A DNA stretch of 64,000 nucleotides from Pleomorphomonas koreensis DSM 23070 (GTDB lineage: Bacteria; Pseudomonadota; Alphaproteobacteria; Rhizobiales; Pleomorphomonadaceae), in NCBI RefSeq assembly GCF_000425185.1, contig NZ_AULH01000001.1, positions 62,001-126,000 of the forward strand. Direction: 5' to 3'. Shown one piece after another: positions 10,018 to 19,063 of the stretch (the stretch's first letter is position 1; every line of letters begins with the position of its first letter). Below the pieces are notes generated by a model. That model searched no databases and was not told where the DNA came from. It worked only from the letters and a program-made list of their open reading frames with translations. Made by a program: the position numbers and the translations under genes.

Positions 10018-10683
10018 GTGGAAACCGACCTCTACCTGCCCGTCAAGCGCCACCTCGAAAGCCTCGGGCTCGCCGTCAAGGGCGAGGTGAAAGGCTGTGA
10101 CCTCGTCGGCCTTTCGGACGGCGAACCGGAACTGCTGGTGATCGGCGAACTGAAACGCGCCTTCACGCTGGAGCTGGTGTTGCAGGCGGTCGACCGCACG
10201 GCGGCGGCCGACGAGATATGGCTCGCCATCGCCGCCTCCAAGCGCGGCCGCGGCCGCGAGGGCGACCCGCGCGTCAGAAAGCTATGTCGGTTCCTCGGCT
10301 TCGGCCTCATGGCCGTCACCGCGACGGGCCGGATCGAGGTGATCGTCGAGCCGGCGCCCTGGAAGCCGCGACGCGACGGCCGCCGCCGTTCGCGCATCGT
10401 CGACGAATTCCGTCGCCGGCGCGGCGATCCCGTCCTGGGCGGCTCGACGCGCCTGCCGCAGATGACCGCCTACCGGCAGCAGGCGCTCGCCGTTGCCCGG
10501 GCGCTGGCGGACGGGCCGGCGCGGCCGCGCGACCTCAGGCCGGTCGCTCCCGACGCCGCCAAAATCCTGCAAGCCGATGTCTACGGCTGGTTCGAGCGGG
10601 TGGAGCGCGGCGTCTACCGGCTGACCGACGCCGGCCGGGTGGCGCTGGTCACCTGGGCGGAGCATCTGCCGGCCGCCGCCTGA
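10018..10683 (+). CDS. DUF2161 family protein, putative PD-(D/E)XK nuclease-like
   Basis: Cytoplasmic protein of unknown function, 221 residues. The N-terminal half has the arrangement of a PD-(D/E)XK fold: E23, D28 in CDLVGLSDGEPELL, then E44-L-K46 in VIGELKRAF. This is the recognised description of DUF2161. The C-terminal half (about residues 150-221) looks like a small winged-helix segment ending VERGVYRLTDAGRVAL. The start is GTG at 10018. It stands alone between an ABC operon and a hydrolase gene, so context gives no role; single-copy chromosomal occurrence argues against a restriction enzyme. Confidence 0.75.
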   Translation: METDLYLPVKRHLESLGLAVKGEVKGCDLVGLSDGEPELLVIGELKRAFTLELVLQAVDRTAAADEIWLAIAASKRGRGREGDPRVRKLCRFLGFGLMAVTATGRIEVIVEPAPWKPRRDGRRRSRIVDEFRRRRGDPVLGGSTRLPQMTAYRQQALAVARALADGPARPRDLRPVAPDAAKILQADVYGWFERVERGVYRLTDAGRVALVTWAEHLPAAA

Positions 10684-10788
10684 GACTCACGCCATCGTGT
10701 GGGACAAGTAGTTCCTGGGGGGTGGCGATTTTGCGCTGGAACGCCATATTGCCCTAATCCCCAGCGATCACCGGAGCGACCGCCCCGC

Positions 10789-11793
10789 ATGAATCCCCAT
10801 TACGATCCCGGCAAACCTCACCACACGTCCGACGGCTTCCGCGACCCCGAGGCCGATCATCGCACGTCCTTCCGCGACGTGCTGGCCTGGAAGCGGGACT
10901 CGCGTCGTGCCGGTCTGCCCAAGCCGCCGGCCGCGCCGACGCCGGTCGTCGAGCCGGACCTCGACCGCATCGCCGGGCCCGAGACCTCGGCCACCTTCAT
11001 CGGCCATTCGACGGTGCTGCTGCGCATGGGCGGCCTCTCCATCCTGACCGATCCGGTATTCAGCGAGCGTGCCTCGCCGGTCGGCTTTCTCGGCCCCCGG
11101 CGCGCCGTGCCGCCCGGCATCACCCTCGACCGCCTGCCGCCCATCGACGTGGTGGTGATCTCGCACGGCCATTACGACCATCTCGACCGCGCCTCGGTGC
11201 GCCACCTCGCCCGGCGCGGCGGCGACCGCACCCTGTTCGTGGTTCCGCTCGGCGTCGGCCAGTTGCTGAAGCGCTGGGGCATCGACAATTCCGTCGAACT
11301 CGACTGGTGGGAGAGCCACCTTTATCGCGGCGTCGAGTTCATGCTGACGCCGGCGCGACATTGGTCGGCGCGCGGCCTTCGCGATCGCAACCAGATGCTG
11401 TGGGGCGCTGTCGCGATGTTCGCGGACGGCTTCTCCTGCTACTTCGGCGGCGACAGCGGCTATGGCCCGCACTACCGGGCGACGCGCCAGCATCTGGCCG
11501 GCCGCGAGCGCAACGGCATCCTGTTCGATCTGTCGCTGATGCCGATCGGCGCCTACGAGCCGCGCCATATCATGAAGGCGCATCACATGGACCCCGAGGA
11601 GGCGGTCACCGCCCACCGCGAGATCGGCGCCAGGGCGAGCATCGCCATCCACTGGGGTTGCTTCCAGCTCACCGACGAGCCGCTCGATGAGCCGCCGCAG
11701 CGCTTGGCGACGGCGCGCGCCGCCGCCGGCCTTGAGGAGGATGCCTTCGTCGCCCTGCCGGTCGGCGGCAGCTGGTGGCGGACCGGGGCCTAA
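10789..11793 (+). CDS. MBL-fold metal-dependent hydrolase, NAPE-PLD-like
   Basis: Predicted zinc hydrolase of the metallo-beta-lactamase fold, 334 residues. The metal motif HGHYDHLD is at residues 126-133 (H126, H128, D130, H131), preceded by GHSTVLLRMGGLSILTDPVF and SERASP, a combination typical of the bacterial N-acyl-phosphatidylethanolamine phospholipase D-like/UlaG group. Further ligands are likely in TPARHWSARG, FGGDSGYG and IAIHWGCF. ATG at 10789 follows GGAG. A possible promoter (TTGCGC at 10731, CTAATC at 10754, 17-bp spacer) lies upstream. It converges with the next operon, leaving 15 bases. The substrate, lipid or sugar lactone, is unknown. Confidence 0.85.
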   Translation: MNPHYDPGKPHHTSDGFRDPEADHRTSFRDVLAWKRDSRRAGLPKPPAAPTPVVEPDLDRIAGPETSATFIGHSTVLLRMGGLSILTDPVFSERASPVGFLGPRRAVPPGITLDRLPPIDVVVISHGHYDHLDRASVRHLARRGGDRTLFVVPLGVGQLLKRWGIDNSVELDWWESHLYRGVEFMLTPARHWSARGLRDRNQMLWGAVAMFADGFSCYFGGDSGYGPHYRATRQHLAGRERNGILFDLSLMPIGAYEPRHIMKAHHMDPEEAVTAHREIGARASIAIHWGCFQLTDEPLDEPPQRLATARAAAGLEEDAFVALPVGGSWWRTGA

Positions 11794-11808
11794 CGGCTCC
11801 GGCGCGGC

Positions 11809-12687
11809 TCAGAAATAGACGCGCACCGCGTGGTTCTCCCGATAGGCGACCAGCCGGCCGCCGGCTCGTGCCGTGTCGGCGACGAGGCCGAGGTCCTTCA
11901 GCTCGGCGTCGCTCCAGCGCCGGTGCAACTGCGGCACGGCGGAGATCAGGCCGCGCGTGTAGGCGTGCTGCGGATCGCCGAACACCGCCTCGGTCGCCCC
12001 CATCTCGACGATGGCGCCCTTCTGCAGGATGACGATGCGGTCGGAAATATAGTTGCCGAGCGCCAGATCGTGGGTGACGAAGATGATCGACAGGCCCCGT
12101 TGCTTGAGGTCTCCGAGGAGGTTGAGCACGTCGATGCGCGTCGATGCGTCGAGCATCGAGATGATCTCGTCAGCGATCAGCAGGCGGATGTCGAGGACCA
12201 GCGCCCGGGCGATCAACAGGCGCTGCAACTGACCGCCGCTCATCTGGTGCGGATACTTGTCGAGGGCGGCCACCTCGAGCCCGACGGCATTGAGCGCGCC
12301 GGTCAGACGCGTCGCGAAGGCGGCGTCGTCGAGGTCGGCCAGGAACTCGCGGCGTAGCGTGCGGAAGACGCGCCCGACCTTGAAGATCGGGTTGAACGAG
12401 CTGAACGGGTCCTGGAACACGCCTTGGACGCGGCGGTAATAGGCCTTGAGGGACGGTCCCTTCAGCGTCGAGATGTCCTCGCCGTCGAAAGTGATGCGGC
12501 CTTCGCTGACCGAGGTGAGGCGCAGGATCATCCGGCCGACCGTGGTCTTGCCGGAGCCGCTCTCGCCGATCAGCGACACCACCTCGCCCGGCTTCACCTC
12601 GAAGTCGACGTCGTGGATGACGCGCGTCTTCTTGCCGCCGAAGGCGCCGGAGCGGTAGAGCTTGGAGACGTTCTCAACCTTCAGCAT
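11809..12687 (-). CDS. SBP5-type ABC transporter ATP-binding protein (second ATPase)
   Basis: Cytoplasmic ATPase, 292 residues, last gene of a minus-strand importer operon. Walker A is GESGSGKTTVGRM near residue 41, Q-loop VFQDPFSSFNPIF, signature MSGGQLQRLLIARAL. Walker B reads LLIADEIISMLDAST: the usual DEPTSALD is replaced by DEIISMLD, with the catalytic glutamate kept. The ATG at 12685-12687 overlaps the upstream ATPase gene by 14 bases. It pairs with the preceding ATPase. The transported compound is unknown; a LacI-type regulator upstream suggests a carbohydrate. Confidence 0.92.
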   Translation of the reverse strand: MLKVENVSKLYRSGAFGGKKTRVIHDVDFEVKPGEVVSLIGESGSGKTTVGRMILRLTSVSEGRITFDGEDISTLKGPSLKAYYRRVQGVFQDPFSSFNPIFKVGRVFRTLRREFLADLDDAAFATRLTGALNAVGLEVAALDKYPHQMSGGQLQRLLIARALVLDIRLLIADEIISMLDASTRIDVLNLLGDLKQRGLSIIFVTHDLALGNYISDRIVILQKGAIVEMGATEAVFGDPQHAYTRGLISAVPQLHRRWSDAELKDLGLVADTARAGGRLVAYRENHAVRVYF

Positions 12688-13636
12688 GGGCGTCCGCCTT
12701 CCAGCAAGCGACCTGATGGCCGGGGGCGATCTCGACGAAGGGCGGTTCCACGGCGCACTTGTCGAAGGCCAGGGGGCAGCGATCGCGGAAGCGGCAGCCC
12801 TGCGGCGGCGCCAGCAGCGACGGCGGCCGGCCCTTGATGCCCGGCAGCCGCCGTTCCTCGAAGCGGATGCCCACCTCGGGCAGCGAGCCCAGCAGGAGGC
12901 GCGTGTAGGGATGGGCCGGCGCCTCGATGATGGTGCGGGTCGGCGCCTTCTCGGCCAGCTTGCCGGCATACATGATCAGGATGCTGTCGGCGATCTGGGC
13001 GAGGATGGCCAGATCGTGGGTGACGACGATCATCGACTTGACGAAGCCGCGGTCGCGGAACTCCACCAGCGCGCCGGCCACCTTCTTCTGCGAGGCGACG
13101 TCGAGCGCCGAGGTCACCTCGTCGGCGATCAGCAGCGACGGGTCGAGCAGCGTCGACAGCACCATGACGACGCGCTGCTTCATGCCGCCGGACAGCTCGA
13201 TCGGGTACATGCCGAGCACGTCGGGCGCAAGGCCGAGGATGGCGAGGCGCCGCTCCAGCTCGGGCCTGAGGGTCGCTCCCCTGATGCCGCGCGAATCGAG
13301 CAACTCGTCGATCATCCGGCCGATGCGGCGCGTCGGGTTGAGCGCGCTCATGGCGTATTGCGGCACGATCGAAATCTTGCGGAAGCGGTGGGGCACCATT
13401 GCCCTGTCGTCGGCGATCGGCAGCGCCGCGCCGTCGAGCGACACCTCGCCGCCGACATACTGCATGCGCTCCTCGAGGCGGATCAGCGCCTTGCCGAGCG
13501 TCGACTTGCCGCAGCCCGATTCGCCGGCCAGGCCCATGATCTCGCCGTCGGCCACCGAGAAGCTGACGCCGTCGAGCGCTTTGACCGAGCCGGACAGCGT
13601 CCGATAGTGAATCCTGAGGTCGGATACCGCCAGCAT
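12674..13636 (-). CDS. SBP5-type ABC transporter ATP-binding protein (first ATPase)
   Basis: Cytoplasmic ATPase, 320 residues. Walker A GESGCGKSTLGKA, signature LSGGMKQRVVMVL, Walker B LLIADEVTSALD (DEV in place of DEP) and H-loop VTHDLA are visible. It carries the C-terminal oligopeptide-transporter extension with a cysteine cluster (GCRFRDRCPLAF, then CAVEPPF and ACW), as in OppD/OppF proteins that bind an iron-sulfur cluster there. Its start lies one base from the stop of the upstream permease gene. Confidence 0.92.
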   Translation of the reverse strand: MLAVSDLRIHYRTLSGSVKALDGVSFSVADGEIMGLAGESGCGKSTLGKALIRLEERMQYVGGEVSLDGAALPIADDRAMVPHRFRKISIVPQYAMSALNPTRRIGRMIDELLDSRGIRGATLRPELERRLAILGLAPDVLGMYPIELSGGMKQRVVMVLSTLLDPSLLIADEVTSALDVASQKKVAGALVEFRDRGFVKSMIVVTHDLAILAQIADSILIMYAGKLAEKAPTRTIIEAPAHPYTRLLLGSLPEVGIRFEERRLPGIKGRPPSLLAPPQGCRFRDRCPLAFDKCAVEPPFVEIAPGHQVACWKADAHAEG

Positions 13637-13637
13637 G

Positions 13638-14525
13638 TCAGAGCGCCCTCAGCTTGGGATTGAACACCTCGTCGAGGCCGACGTTCATCACGTAGAGCGA
13701 GCCGACGATTCCCGTGATGGCGAGGCCCGGCGGCACGAACCACCACCACATGCCGAGTTGCAGCGCGGCGTTCATCACCGAATAGTTCATCATCAGCCCG
13801 AGCGAGATGCCGTCGGTCGGCCCGAGGCCGATGAAGTCGAGCATGGCGGCGGTGAGGATGGCGCCGCCGAACAGCAGGATGAAGGTCATCACCAGATAGG
13901 AGCTCATGTTCGGCGCGATCTGGCCGAAGATGATGCGGAACGTGCCCTCGCCGTTGAGGCGGGCCATATCGACGAAGTCGCGCGAGGTCAGCGAGAAGGT
14001 CTGGGCGCGGATGGCACGCGCCGCCCACGGCCAGGAGGTGAGGCCGATGAACAGCGCCTCGGTGCCGAGGCCGCGCACCGAGAGATAGGCGGCGACCACC
14101 AGGAGCACGGCGAAGGTGGGAATGACCAGCACGACGTTGGTCAGCATGTTCAGCACTTCGTCGACGAGGCCGCCGCGATAGCCGGCGAAGAAGCCGACGA
14201 ACATGCCGATCGCCGCCGCCGTGATGCCGCCGAGCGCGCCGACGATGAAGCTGGAGCGCAGGCCGTGCACGAATTGCGAGAACACGTCCTGCCCGAACAG
14301 CGTGGTGCCGAACCAGTGCTCGGCCGATGGCGGCAGGCCGGGCGGCGCGTCGAAGGTCATCGGCTGGTAGGCGGCCAGCATCGGTCCGAAGATGGCGGCG
14401 AGGAGGAACAGTACGAAGACGACGGTGCCGATCACCAGCTTGGTGTTGCGGCTGGCGAAATAGAGGAACTCGTTGCCGTGGGTTTTGCCGGCGGCGGCCG
14501 GCGCGGCGCTGTCGGTGCTGGTCAT
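13638..14525 (-). CDS. SBP5-type ABC transporter permease (DppC type)
   Basis: Inner-membrane subunit, 295 residues. Features are the N-terminal helix near residues 30-52, FGTTLFGQDVFSQFVHGLRS near residue 87, and the EAA-type loop FVDMARLNGEGTFRIIFGQI. The conserved alanine/glycine positions of the loop are partly changed (LNGEGT), a variant common in oligosaccharide-type members of the family as far as I recall. The ATG at 14523-14525 overlaps the stop of the upstream permease (ATGA). Confidence 0.92.
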   Translation of the reverse strand: MTSTDSAAPAAAGKTHGNEFLYFASRNTKLVIGTVVFVLFLLAAIFGPMLAAYQPMTFDAPPGLPPSAEHWFGTTLFGQDVFSQFVHGLRSSFIVGALGGITAAAIGMFVGFFAGYRGGLVDEVLNMLTNVVLVIPTFAVLLVVAAYLSVRGLGTEALFIGLTSWPWAARAIRAQTFSLTSRDFVDMARLNGEGTFRIIFGQIAPNMSSYLVMTFILLFGGAILTAAMLDFIGLGPTDGISLGLMMNYSVMNAALQLGMWWWFVPPGLAITGIVGSLYVMNVGLDEVFNPKLRAL

Positions 14526-15514
14526 GCGGCGTCTCCCTGCAGGCCGACACGCGTGCGCGGGTCGACGACGACGTAGACGATGTCGACGATGAGATTGGCC
14601 AAGAGCACGCCGACGATGATGAACAGGAACACCCCCTGGATGACGAAATAGTCCTGGTTTTGGATGCCCGACAGCACCAGCCAGCCGAGGCCGGGATAGG
14701 AGAAGACGATCTCGGTGGCCAGCGCGCCGCCGACCACGGCCCCGAGTTGCAGGGCGAGGCCGGTGATCTGCGGCAGCATGGCGTTGCGGAAGGCGTATTT
14801 GCGAACGAGGCGCGCCGGCGCGCCGAGCGCCTGCAGGTAGTTGGCGTAGTCGCTTTCCAGCTCGTAGATGATCATGTTGCGCATGCCGATCGCCCAGCCG
14901 CCCAGCGCCACCAGGAACAGCGAGGCGAACGGCAGCACCCAGTGGAACACCAGGCTGCCGAAGAAGCGCCACGTCCACTCGGCCTTCAGCGCCTGGTCGT
15001 AGCCGAAGGCCAGCGGGAACCAGCCGAGCACCGAGCCGAGGAGCCAGGCCAGCAGGATGCCGAGCCACATGTAGGGCGTGGCGGTGAGCAGGTAGCCGAG
15101 CGGCAGCACCGTGTTGTCGAGGATCTTGCGGCGGGCGGCCAGCGCGCCGACCATGTTGCCGACGTACCAGGAGAGCAAGATCGACGGCAGCAGCAGGCCG
15201 AGCGTGTAGGGCAGGGCGCGGCCGATCAGCGTGGTCACCGGCGTCGGGAACAGCATGATCGAGCGGCCGAGGTCGCCGTTGAAGAGCGCCTTCCAGAAAT
15301 TGAAGTATTGCTGCCACAGCGGCTGGTCGAGGTTGAAGGCGGCCATGAAATAGGAGGTCAGCGCCGCGTTGGCATCCGGCATCATGGCGATGCGCGACAC
15401 CAGCGCGTCGACCGGATTGCCCGGCATGAAGCGCGGGATGGCCCAGTCGATCGTCACCGCGACGATGAAGGTCAGGAGATAGATGAACAGCTTCCGGGCA
15501 AGGTAGCGCAGCAC
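14522..15514 (-). CDS. SBP5-type ABC transporter permease (DppB type)
   Basis: Inner-membrane subunit, 330 residues, starting at GTG 15514 so that the protein opens with LRYLARKLFIYLLTF, the usual DppB-like first helix. The periplasmic segment FNLDQPLWQQYFNFWKALFN and the loop YANYLQALGAPARLVRKYAF are family landmarks. An upstream extension would only add low-complexity proline/arginine sequence, so it was rejected. It lies 193 bases downstream of the binding-protein gene, which it follows in the operon. Confidence 0.9.
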   Translation of the reverse strand: MLRYLARKLFIYLLTFIVAVTIDWAIPRFMPGNPVDALVSRIAMMPDANAALTSYFMAAFNLDQPLWQQYFNFWKALFNGDLGRSIMLFPTPVTTLIGRALPYTLGLLLPSILLSWYVGNMVGALAARRKILDNTVLPLGYLLTATPYMWLGILLAWLLGSVLGWFPLAFGYDQALKAEWTWRFFGSLVFHWVLPFASLFLVALGGWAIGMRNMIIYELESDYANYLQALGAPARLVRKYAFRNAMLPQITGLALQLGAVVGGALATEIVFSYPGLGWLVLSGIQNQDYFVIQGVFLFIIVGVLLANLIVDIVYVVVDPRTRVGLQGDAA

Positions 15515-15627
15515 GGTCGGGGCTCCGGAAATCGCGACGAAAAGGCCGATCCCCCGAAGGAGCGGTCGCGGCGCGCTGCCGCGGCCGCCCGTGGGCGCCG
15601 GCAACCTTGTCGATCGGGCGGGGCGGA

Positions 15628-15656
15628 GCATCCCGGCGGCACGTCCGCCGGGATGC
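15628..15656 (-). other. Post-SBP stem-loop
   Basis: A perfect 12-bp stem (15628-15639 with 15645-15656, loop CACGT) sits between the binding-protein stop and the first permease gene of the minus-strand operon. No T-tract follows, so full termination is unlikely. mRNA stabilisation or partial termination is expected to favour binding-protein synthesis. Confidence 0.6.
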
Positions 15657-15707
15657 GGGAGCGACGCATGCGGGACCCGGCGGCTGAGGCCGGATCCCGC
15701 CTGCCGG

Positions 15708-17426
15708 TCACTGGCCGGCCGGCTCGAGGTGGGTGATCGTGTCGAGGCCGGTCATCTGCAACCAGCCGCGCCAGGAGATCGGGATGAACTGGCGGTCGGT
15801 GCCGTCGGCCGGCCAGTTGGTCCAGGTGGTGGTGCTCATCTGCGCCCAAGCGCCGTTGTACCACAGCGGAATCATCGGCAGCTCGTCCATGAAGCGGACC
15901 TGCAGCTTGCCGGTGATCTCCTTCATCTTGTCGATGTCGGAGCGCGGCGTCTTGGCGAGCGCCACGGTGAGGTCCCAGGCCTCCTTGTCCTCGAAGCGCG
16001 CGAAGTTGTAGTTGGTCTGCGACTTCAGGATCGGCAGCTGGTAGAGGTAGCGGTAGTAGGTGTAGGGCGTGTCGCTGAGCGGCTGGGAATTCTCGATCAT
16101 CAGATCGAAATTGCCGGTGTTGCGAGACGACTGGTAGGTGTTGAAGTCCGGATACTTCGGCGTGATCTTGATGCCGACTTCCTTGGCGTCGGCCGAGATC
16201 ATCTGCACCGCCTGCATCCAGTCCGACCAGCCCGACGGGACTTCGATCTTCAGGTCGATCGGCTCGCCCTTCGGCGTCTGGTAGAAGCCGTCGGCGCCCT
16301 TCTTGTAGCCGGCCTTGTCGAGGATCTCGGCCGCCTTCTTGGGATCGTAGCTGAAGCCGTGCTCCTTCACCGCCGCCTGGTCGATGTACTTGTCCCACAC
16401 CGGCAGGAGGCCGGTCGGGCTGGCCGGCAGCACGACGTTGCCGTAGTCGACCTTGGCGATCTGGTCGGTGTTGATGGAGAAGGCCAGCGCCCGGCGGAAG
16501 GCGGCGTCATCGAGCGGCGCCTTCTTGGTGTTGGGCAGCAGCCAGGAGGTGACGGCCGGCAGCATGTAGGGCGGCTTGTCGTAATAGGTGTGCAGGCCGT
16601 AGCCGCCGGCGATCAGCGTCGCCACGCCCGGCAGGAAGTTGTTGTTGAGGTCCTGGCGGCCGGCCAGCAGCAGGCCGAGCGCCACGTTGTTCGAGGAGTT
16701 GACGAGGTCGATGATGTACTTCGGCTTTGGGTCGGGCGAGATGCCGGCCTTCGACGCCCACCAGCCGTCCGGCGTCTTGGTCCAGACGACGCGGGTGGTC
16801 GGGTCGTAGCCGGACTTGTCGAACACATAGGGGCCGGTGCCGATCGGCGCGTCCGGCGTCCAGGAGGTGATCTCGGCCTCGGTGGCGTGGTCCTTCCACT
16901 GCGAGGGCTTCATCATCGGGATGTTCCAGACGGCGTTCTGCCAGGCCTGGTAGTTGGGCGTGCCGTCGAAGGTCACCGTCACGGTGTTGCCGGAGGTCTC
17001 GACGCTCTTGATGGACTTGTAGAGGTCGCTCCACCAGATGGTCGGCAGCTTGCCGAGGTCGATGTTCCACTTGACGTCTTCGGCGGTGAAGTCCTCGCCG
17101 TCGCTCCACTTGATGCCCGAGCGGATGGTCACCTTGTAGACGGTGTCGCTCTCCCACTCGCCCTTCTCGGCCAGCCAGTCGATATACTTGTCGGCGATCG
17201 GATCGTAACGGAACAGCGTCTCGTTGACGAGGCCGACCAAGCCGTTGGCGAAATTGCCGAAATAGGGGTTGAAGCCGACGATGTTGCCCCACTGGGCGCC
17301 GCTCATGTAGAGCGTCTCGTTGCGCGGATACTCGCCCGACTGGGCGAGCGCCGAGCCGGCCACCGTGGCCATCAGCGCGGCGGCCGTCACCACCGCGAAG
17401 GTGCGGCGATCGATAGCAAAGGACAT
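15708..17426 (-). CDS. SBP5-type ABC transporter substrate-binding protein under a LacI-type operator
   Basis: Periplasmic receptor, 572 residues, SBP_bac_5 family. The signal peptide begins MSFAIDRRTF and has a hydrophobic core ending SALAQ (cleavage about residue 28); the paired arginines resemble but do not fully match a Tat motif. The family element WSDGEDFTAEDVKWNIDLG is present. The start is fixed by a strong GGAGG in the leader. It heads an operon with two permeases and two ATPases. Divergent LacI regulator and operator suggest the ligand is an oligosaccharide rather than a peptide; this is inference. Confidence 0.92.
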   Translation of the reverse strand: MSFAIDRRTFAVVTAAALMATVAGSALAQSGEYPRNETLYMSGAQWGNIVGFNPYFGNFANGLVGLVNETLFRYDPIADKYIDWLAEKGEWESDTVYKVTIRSGIKWSDGEDFTAEDVKWNIDLGKLPTIWWSDLYKSIKSVETSGNTVTVTFDGTPNYQAWQNAVWNIPMMKPSQWKDHATEAEITSWTPDAPIGTGPYVFDKSGYDPTTRVVWTKTPDGWWASKAGISPDPKPKYIIDLVNSSNNVALGLLLAGRQDLNNNFLPGVATLIAGGYGLHTYYDKPPYMLPAVTSWLLPNTKKAPLDDAAFRRALAFSINTDQIAKVDYGNVVLPASPTGLLPVWDKYIDQAAVKEHGFSYDPKKAAEILDKAGYKKGADGFYQTPKGEPIDLKIEVPSGWSDWMQAVQMISADAKEVGIKITPKYPDFNTYQSSRNTGNFDLMIENSQPLSDTPYTYYRYLYQLPILKSQTNYNFARFEDKEAWDLTVALAKTPRSDIDKMKEITGKLQVRFMDELPMIPLWYNGAWAQMSTTTWTNWPADGTDRQFIPISWRGWLQMTGLDTITHLEPAGQ

Positions 17427-17704
17427 AGATTCCTCCCTTTCCTCCTCCTGCGGCGGCGACCTCCTCGCCACCTCCGAAGATCTTCTCGACGGGCGTTTCT
17501 GCCGGGAGCCGGTTGTCGGGCCGGGGCTGTCGGCGTCGACGGTCAGGAAAAGGGGAGCACCCAAACGATCCGACCGGAAAGCCAACGGCGGAACAAGGGC
17601 AGGGACTGCCCCCATTCATTCCCAACCCCGGCAAGCCCTTGTTTTTCCTTGCGAATCTTCTCCAGGATCCGGTCGGATACGCGGCGGCCTGCCCCAAGCG
17701 CCTC

Positions 17705-17776
17705 CCGCGGGCTGCCCGCGGCACTCTCGATCTGTAACGTTACAGTAGACTTAGCGAAACGCGCAACGATACGCAA
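17705..17776 (-). promoter_or_regulatory. LacI-type operator and promoter for the SBP5 importer operon
   Basis: A 14-bp perfect palindrome CTGTAACGTTACAG at 17732-17745 is a typical LacI-family operator. On the minus strand it starts two bases after a candidate -10 (TAAGTC, 17748-17753), 17 bp from a candidate -35 (TTGCGT, 17771-17776), so bound repressor would block initiation. A GC hairpin (17705-17711 with 17715-17721) follows in the leader. In the rest of 17427-17875 I see only the SBP leader with its strong ribosome binding site and the short regulator leader. Confidence 0.7.
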
Positions 17777-17875
17777 GCCTCCGTTTCGTTCTTCGCCAAA
17801 GGGAGATAGGATGACAGTTCGGGAGGAGCGGCGCCGAAAGCGGCGACCGGAAAACAGCCCTTGAACGGCGAGACA

Positions 17876-18952
17876 ATGCTTGACGAAGAGATGCGCGCCG
17901 GCCGCCGGCCGACGCTGAAGACCATCGCCCGCCTCGCCGGTCTCGGCGTGACGACGGTGTCGCGCGCCCTGCACGACGCGCCGGACATCGGCGAGGAGAC
18001 CAAGGCGCGCGTCCGCTTCCTGGCCGAGCAGCTCGGCTACCAGCCGAACCGGGCCGGCGTCCGTCTCCGGACCGGGCGCAGCCACGTCATCGCGCTGGTG
18101 CTGGCCACCGAATCGGAGGAGCTGGGCATCAATTCGCAGCTGATCTACGGCATCTCCGAGGCGCTGTCGGCCTCGACCTACCAGCTGGTGGTCATGCTGC
18201 ACGATCCGGCCGCCGATCCGCTCGGCCCGGTGCGCAACATCGTCGAGGCCGGTACCGCCGACGGCATCCTGTTCGCGCGCATCGAGCCCGACGATGCCCG
18301 CGTCCGCTTCCTCACCGAGCGCGGCGTGCCCTTCGCGACGCACGGCCGCACCGACATGGGGCTGGAGCATCCCTATTTCGACTTCGACAACGACGCCTAT
18401 GCGGAAAGCGCCGTGCGGCGCCTCGCCAGCCTCGGCCGCCGCTCCCTGGCGCTGGTCGGGCCGCCGCCGCATCTGACCTATGCCCGCCACATGGCCGCCG
18501 GGTTCCAACGCGGCGTCAAGGCCCTGGGCCTCAGGGAGATTCCGTTCGGCGCCATCGACACCGACAGTCCGCACGAACTGATCCAGGCCGAGATCTACCG
18601 GCTGATCGAAAGCGGGGAACGTCCGGACGGCTTCGTCTGCGGCAGCGCCGTGGCGGCGCTGTCGGCCACCGCCGGCGCCGAGGCCGCCGGTCTGGTGCTC
18701 GGCCGCGATTTCGACGTGGTGGTGAAGGAATCCTCCAACCTGTTCCGGAAGTTCCGGCCGGCCATCGAGACGGCGCACGAGGATTTCCGCGCTGCCGGGC
18801 GCTGGCTCGCCGAGGCGATCGTCGGCCGCATCGAGGGCACCGCCGACGTCGGCATCCATTTCCTCGACGTGCCGCGGCTGGCGGCCCCGGCGGAAATGCC
18901 GGTGGAAACGCCGGTGGAAACGAAGGAAAAGGCGGCCGTCGGTGGCGCTTGA
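17876..18952 (+). CDS. LacI family transcriptional regulator
   Basis: DNA-binding repressor, 358 residues. The LacI helix-turn-helix is at the N-terminus (LKTIARLAGLGVTTVSRAL, about residues 15-33) with the hinge region following QPNRAGVRLRTGRS, then a periplasmic-binding-like effector domain. The C-terminus ends in a short P-V-E-T repeat rich in charged residues. It is divergent from the SBP5 importer operon, with a 14-bp palindrome between them, so it most likely represses that operon and responds to a carbohydrate. ATG at 17876 is preferred over TTG at 17861. Confidence 0.9.
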   Translation: MLDEEMRAGRRPTLKTIARLAGLGVTTVSRALHDAPDIGEETKARVRFLAEQLGYQPNRAGVRLRTGRSHVIALVLATESEELGINSQLIYGISEALSASTYQLVVMLHDPAADPLGPVRNIVEAGTADGILFARIEPDDARVRFLTERGVPFATHGRTDMGLEHPYFDFDNDAYAESAVRRLASLGRRSLALVGPPPHLTYARHMAAGFQRGVKALGLREIPFGAIDTDSPHELIQAEIYRLIESGERPDGFVCGSAVAALSATAGAEAAGLVLGRDFDVVVKESSNLFRKFRPAIETAHEDFRAAGRWLAEAIVGRIEGTADVGIHFLDVPRLAAPAEMPVETPVETKEKAAVGGA

Positions 18953-19063
18953 CCGGCGCACGCCGCGGAAACGGCAAAGCGCCCGATCCGGTCAGGGAAA
19001 TCGAGCGCTCGGCGTCGGCCGGGGTGGTCGGCCGCGATCGGTGTGCCCTTGCGGGCGGGCGGC

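Noticed and set aside
10018-10683. DUF2161 protein as part of a restriction-modification or defence island
   Set aside because: No methyltransferase, toxin-antitoxin, integrase or repeat lies nearby; neighbours are transport and housekeeping genes.
15708-17426. Tat export of the LacI-controlled SBP
   Set aside because: Only DRRTF is present; the full S/T-R-R-x-F-L-K pattern is incomplete and the hydrophobic core suits Sec, so no Tat claim is made.
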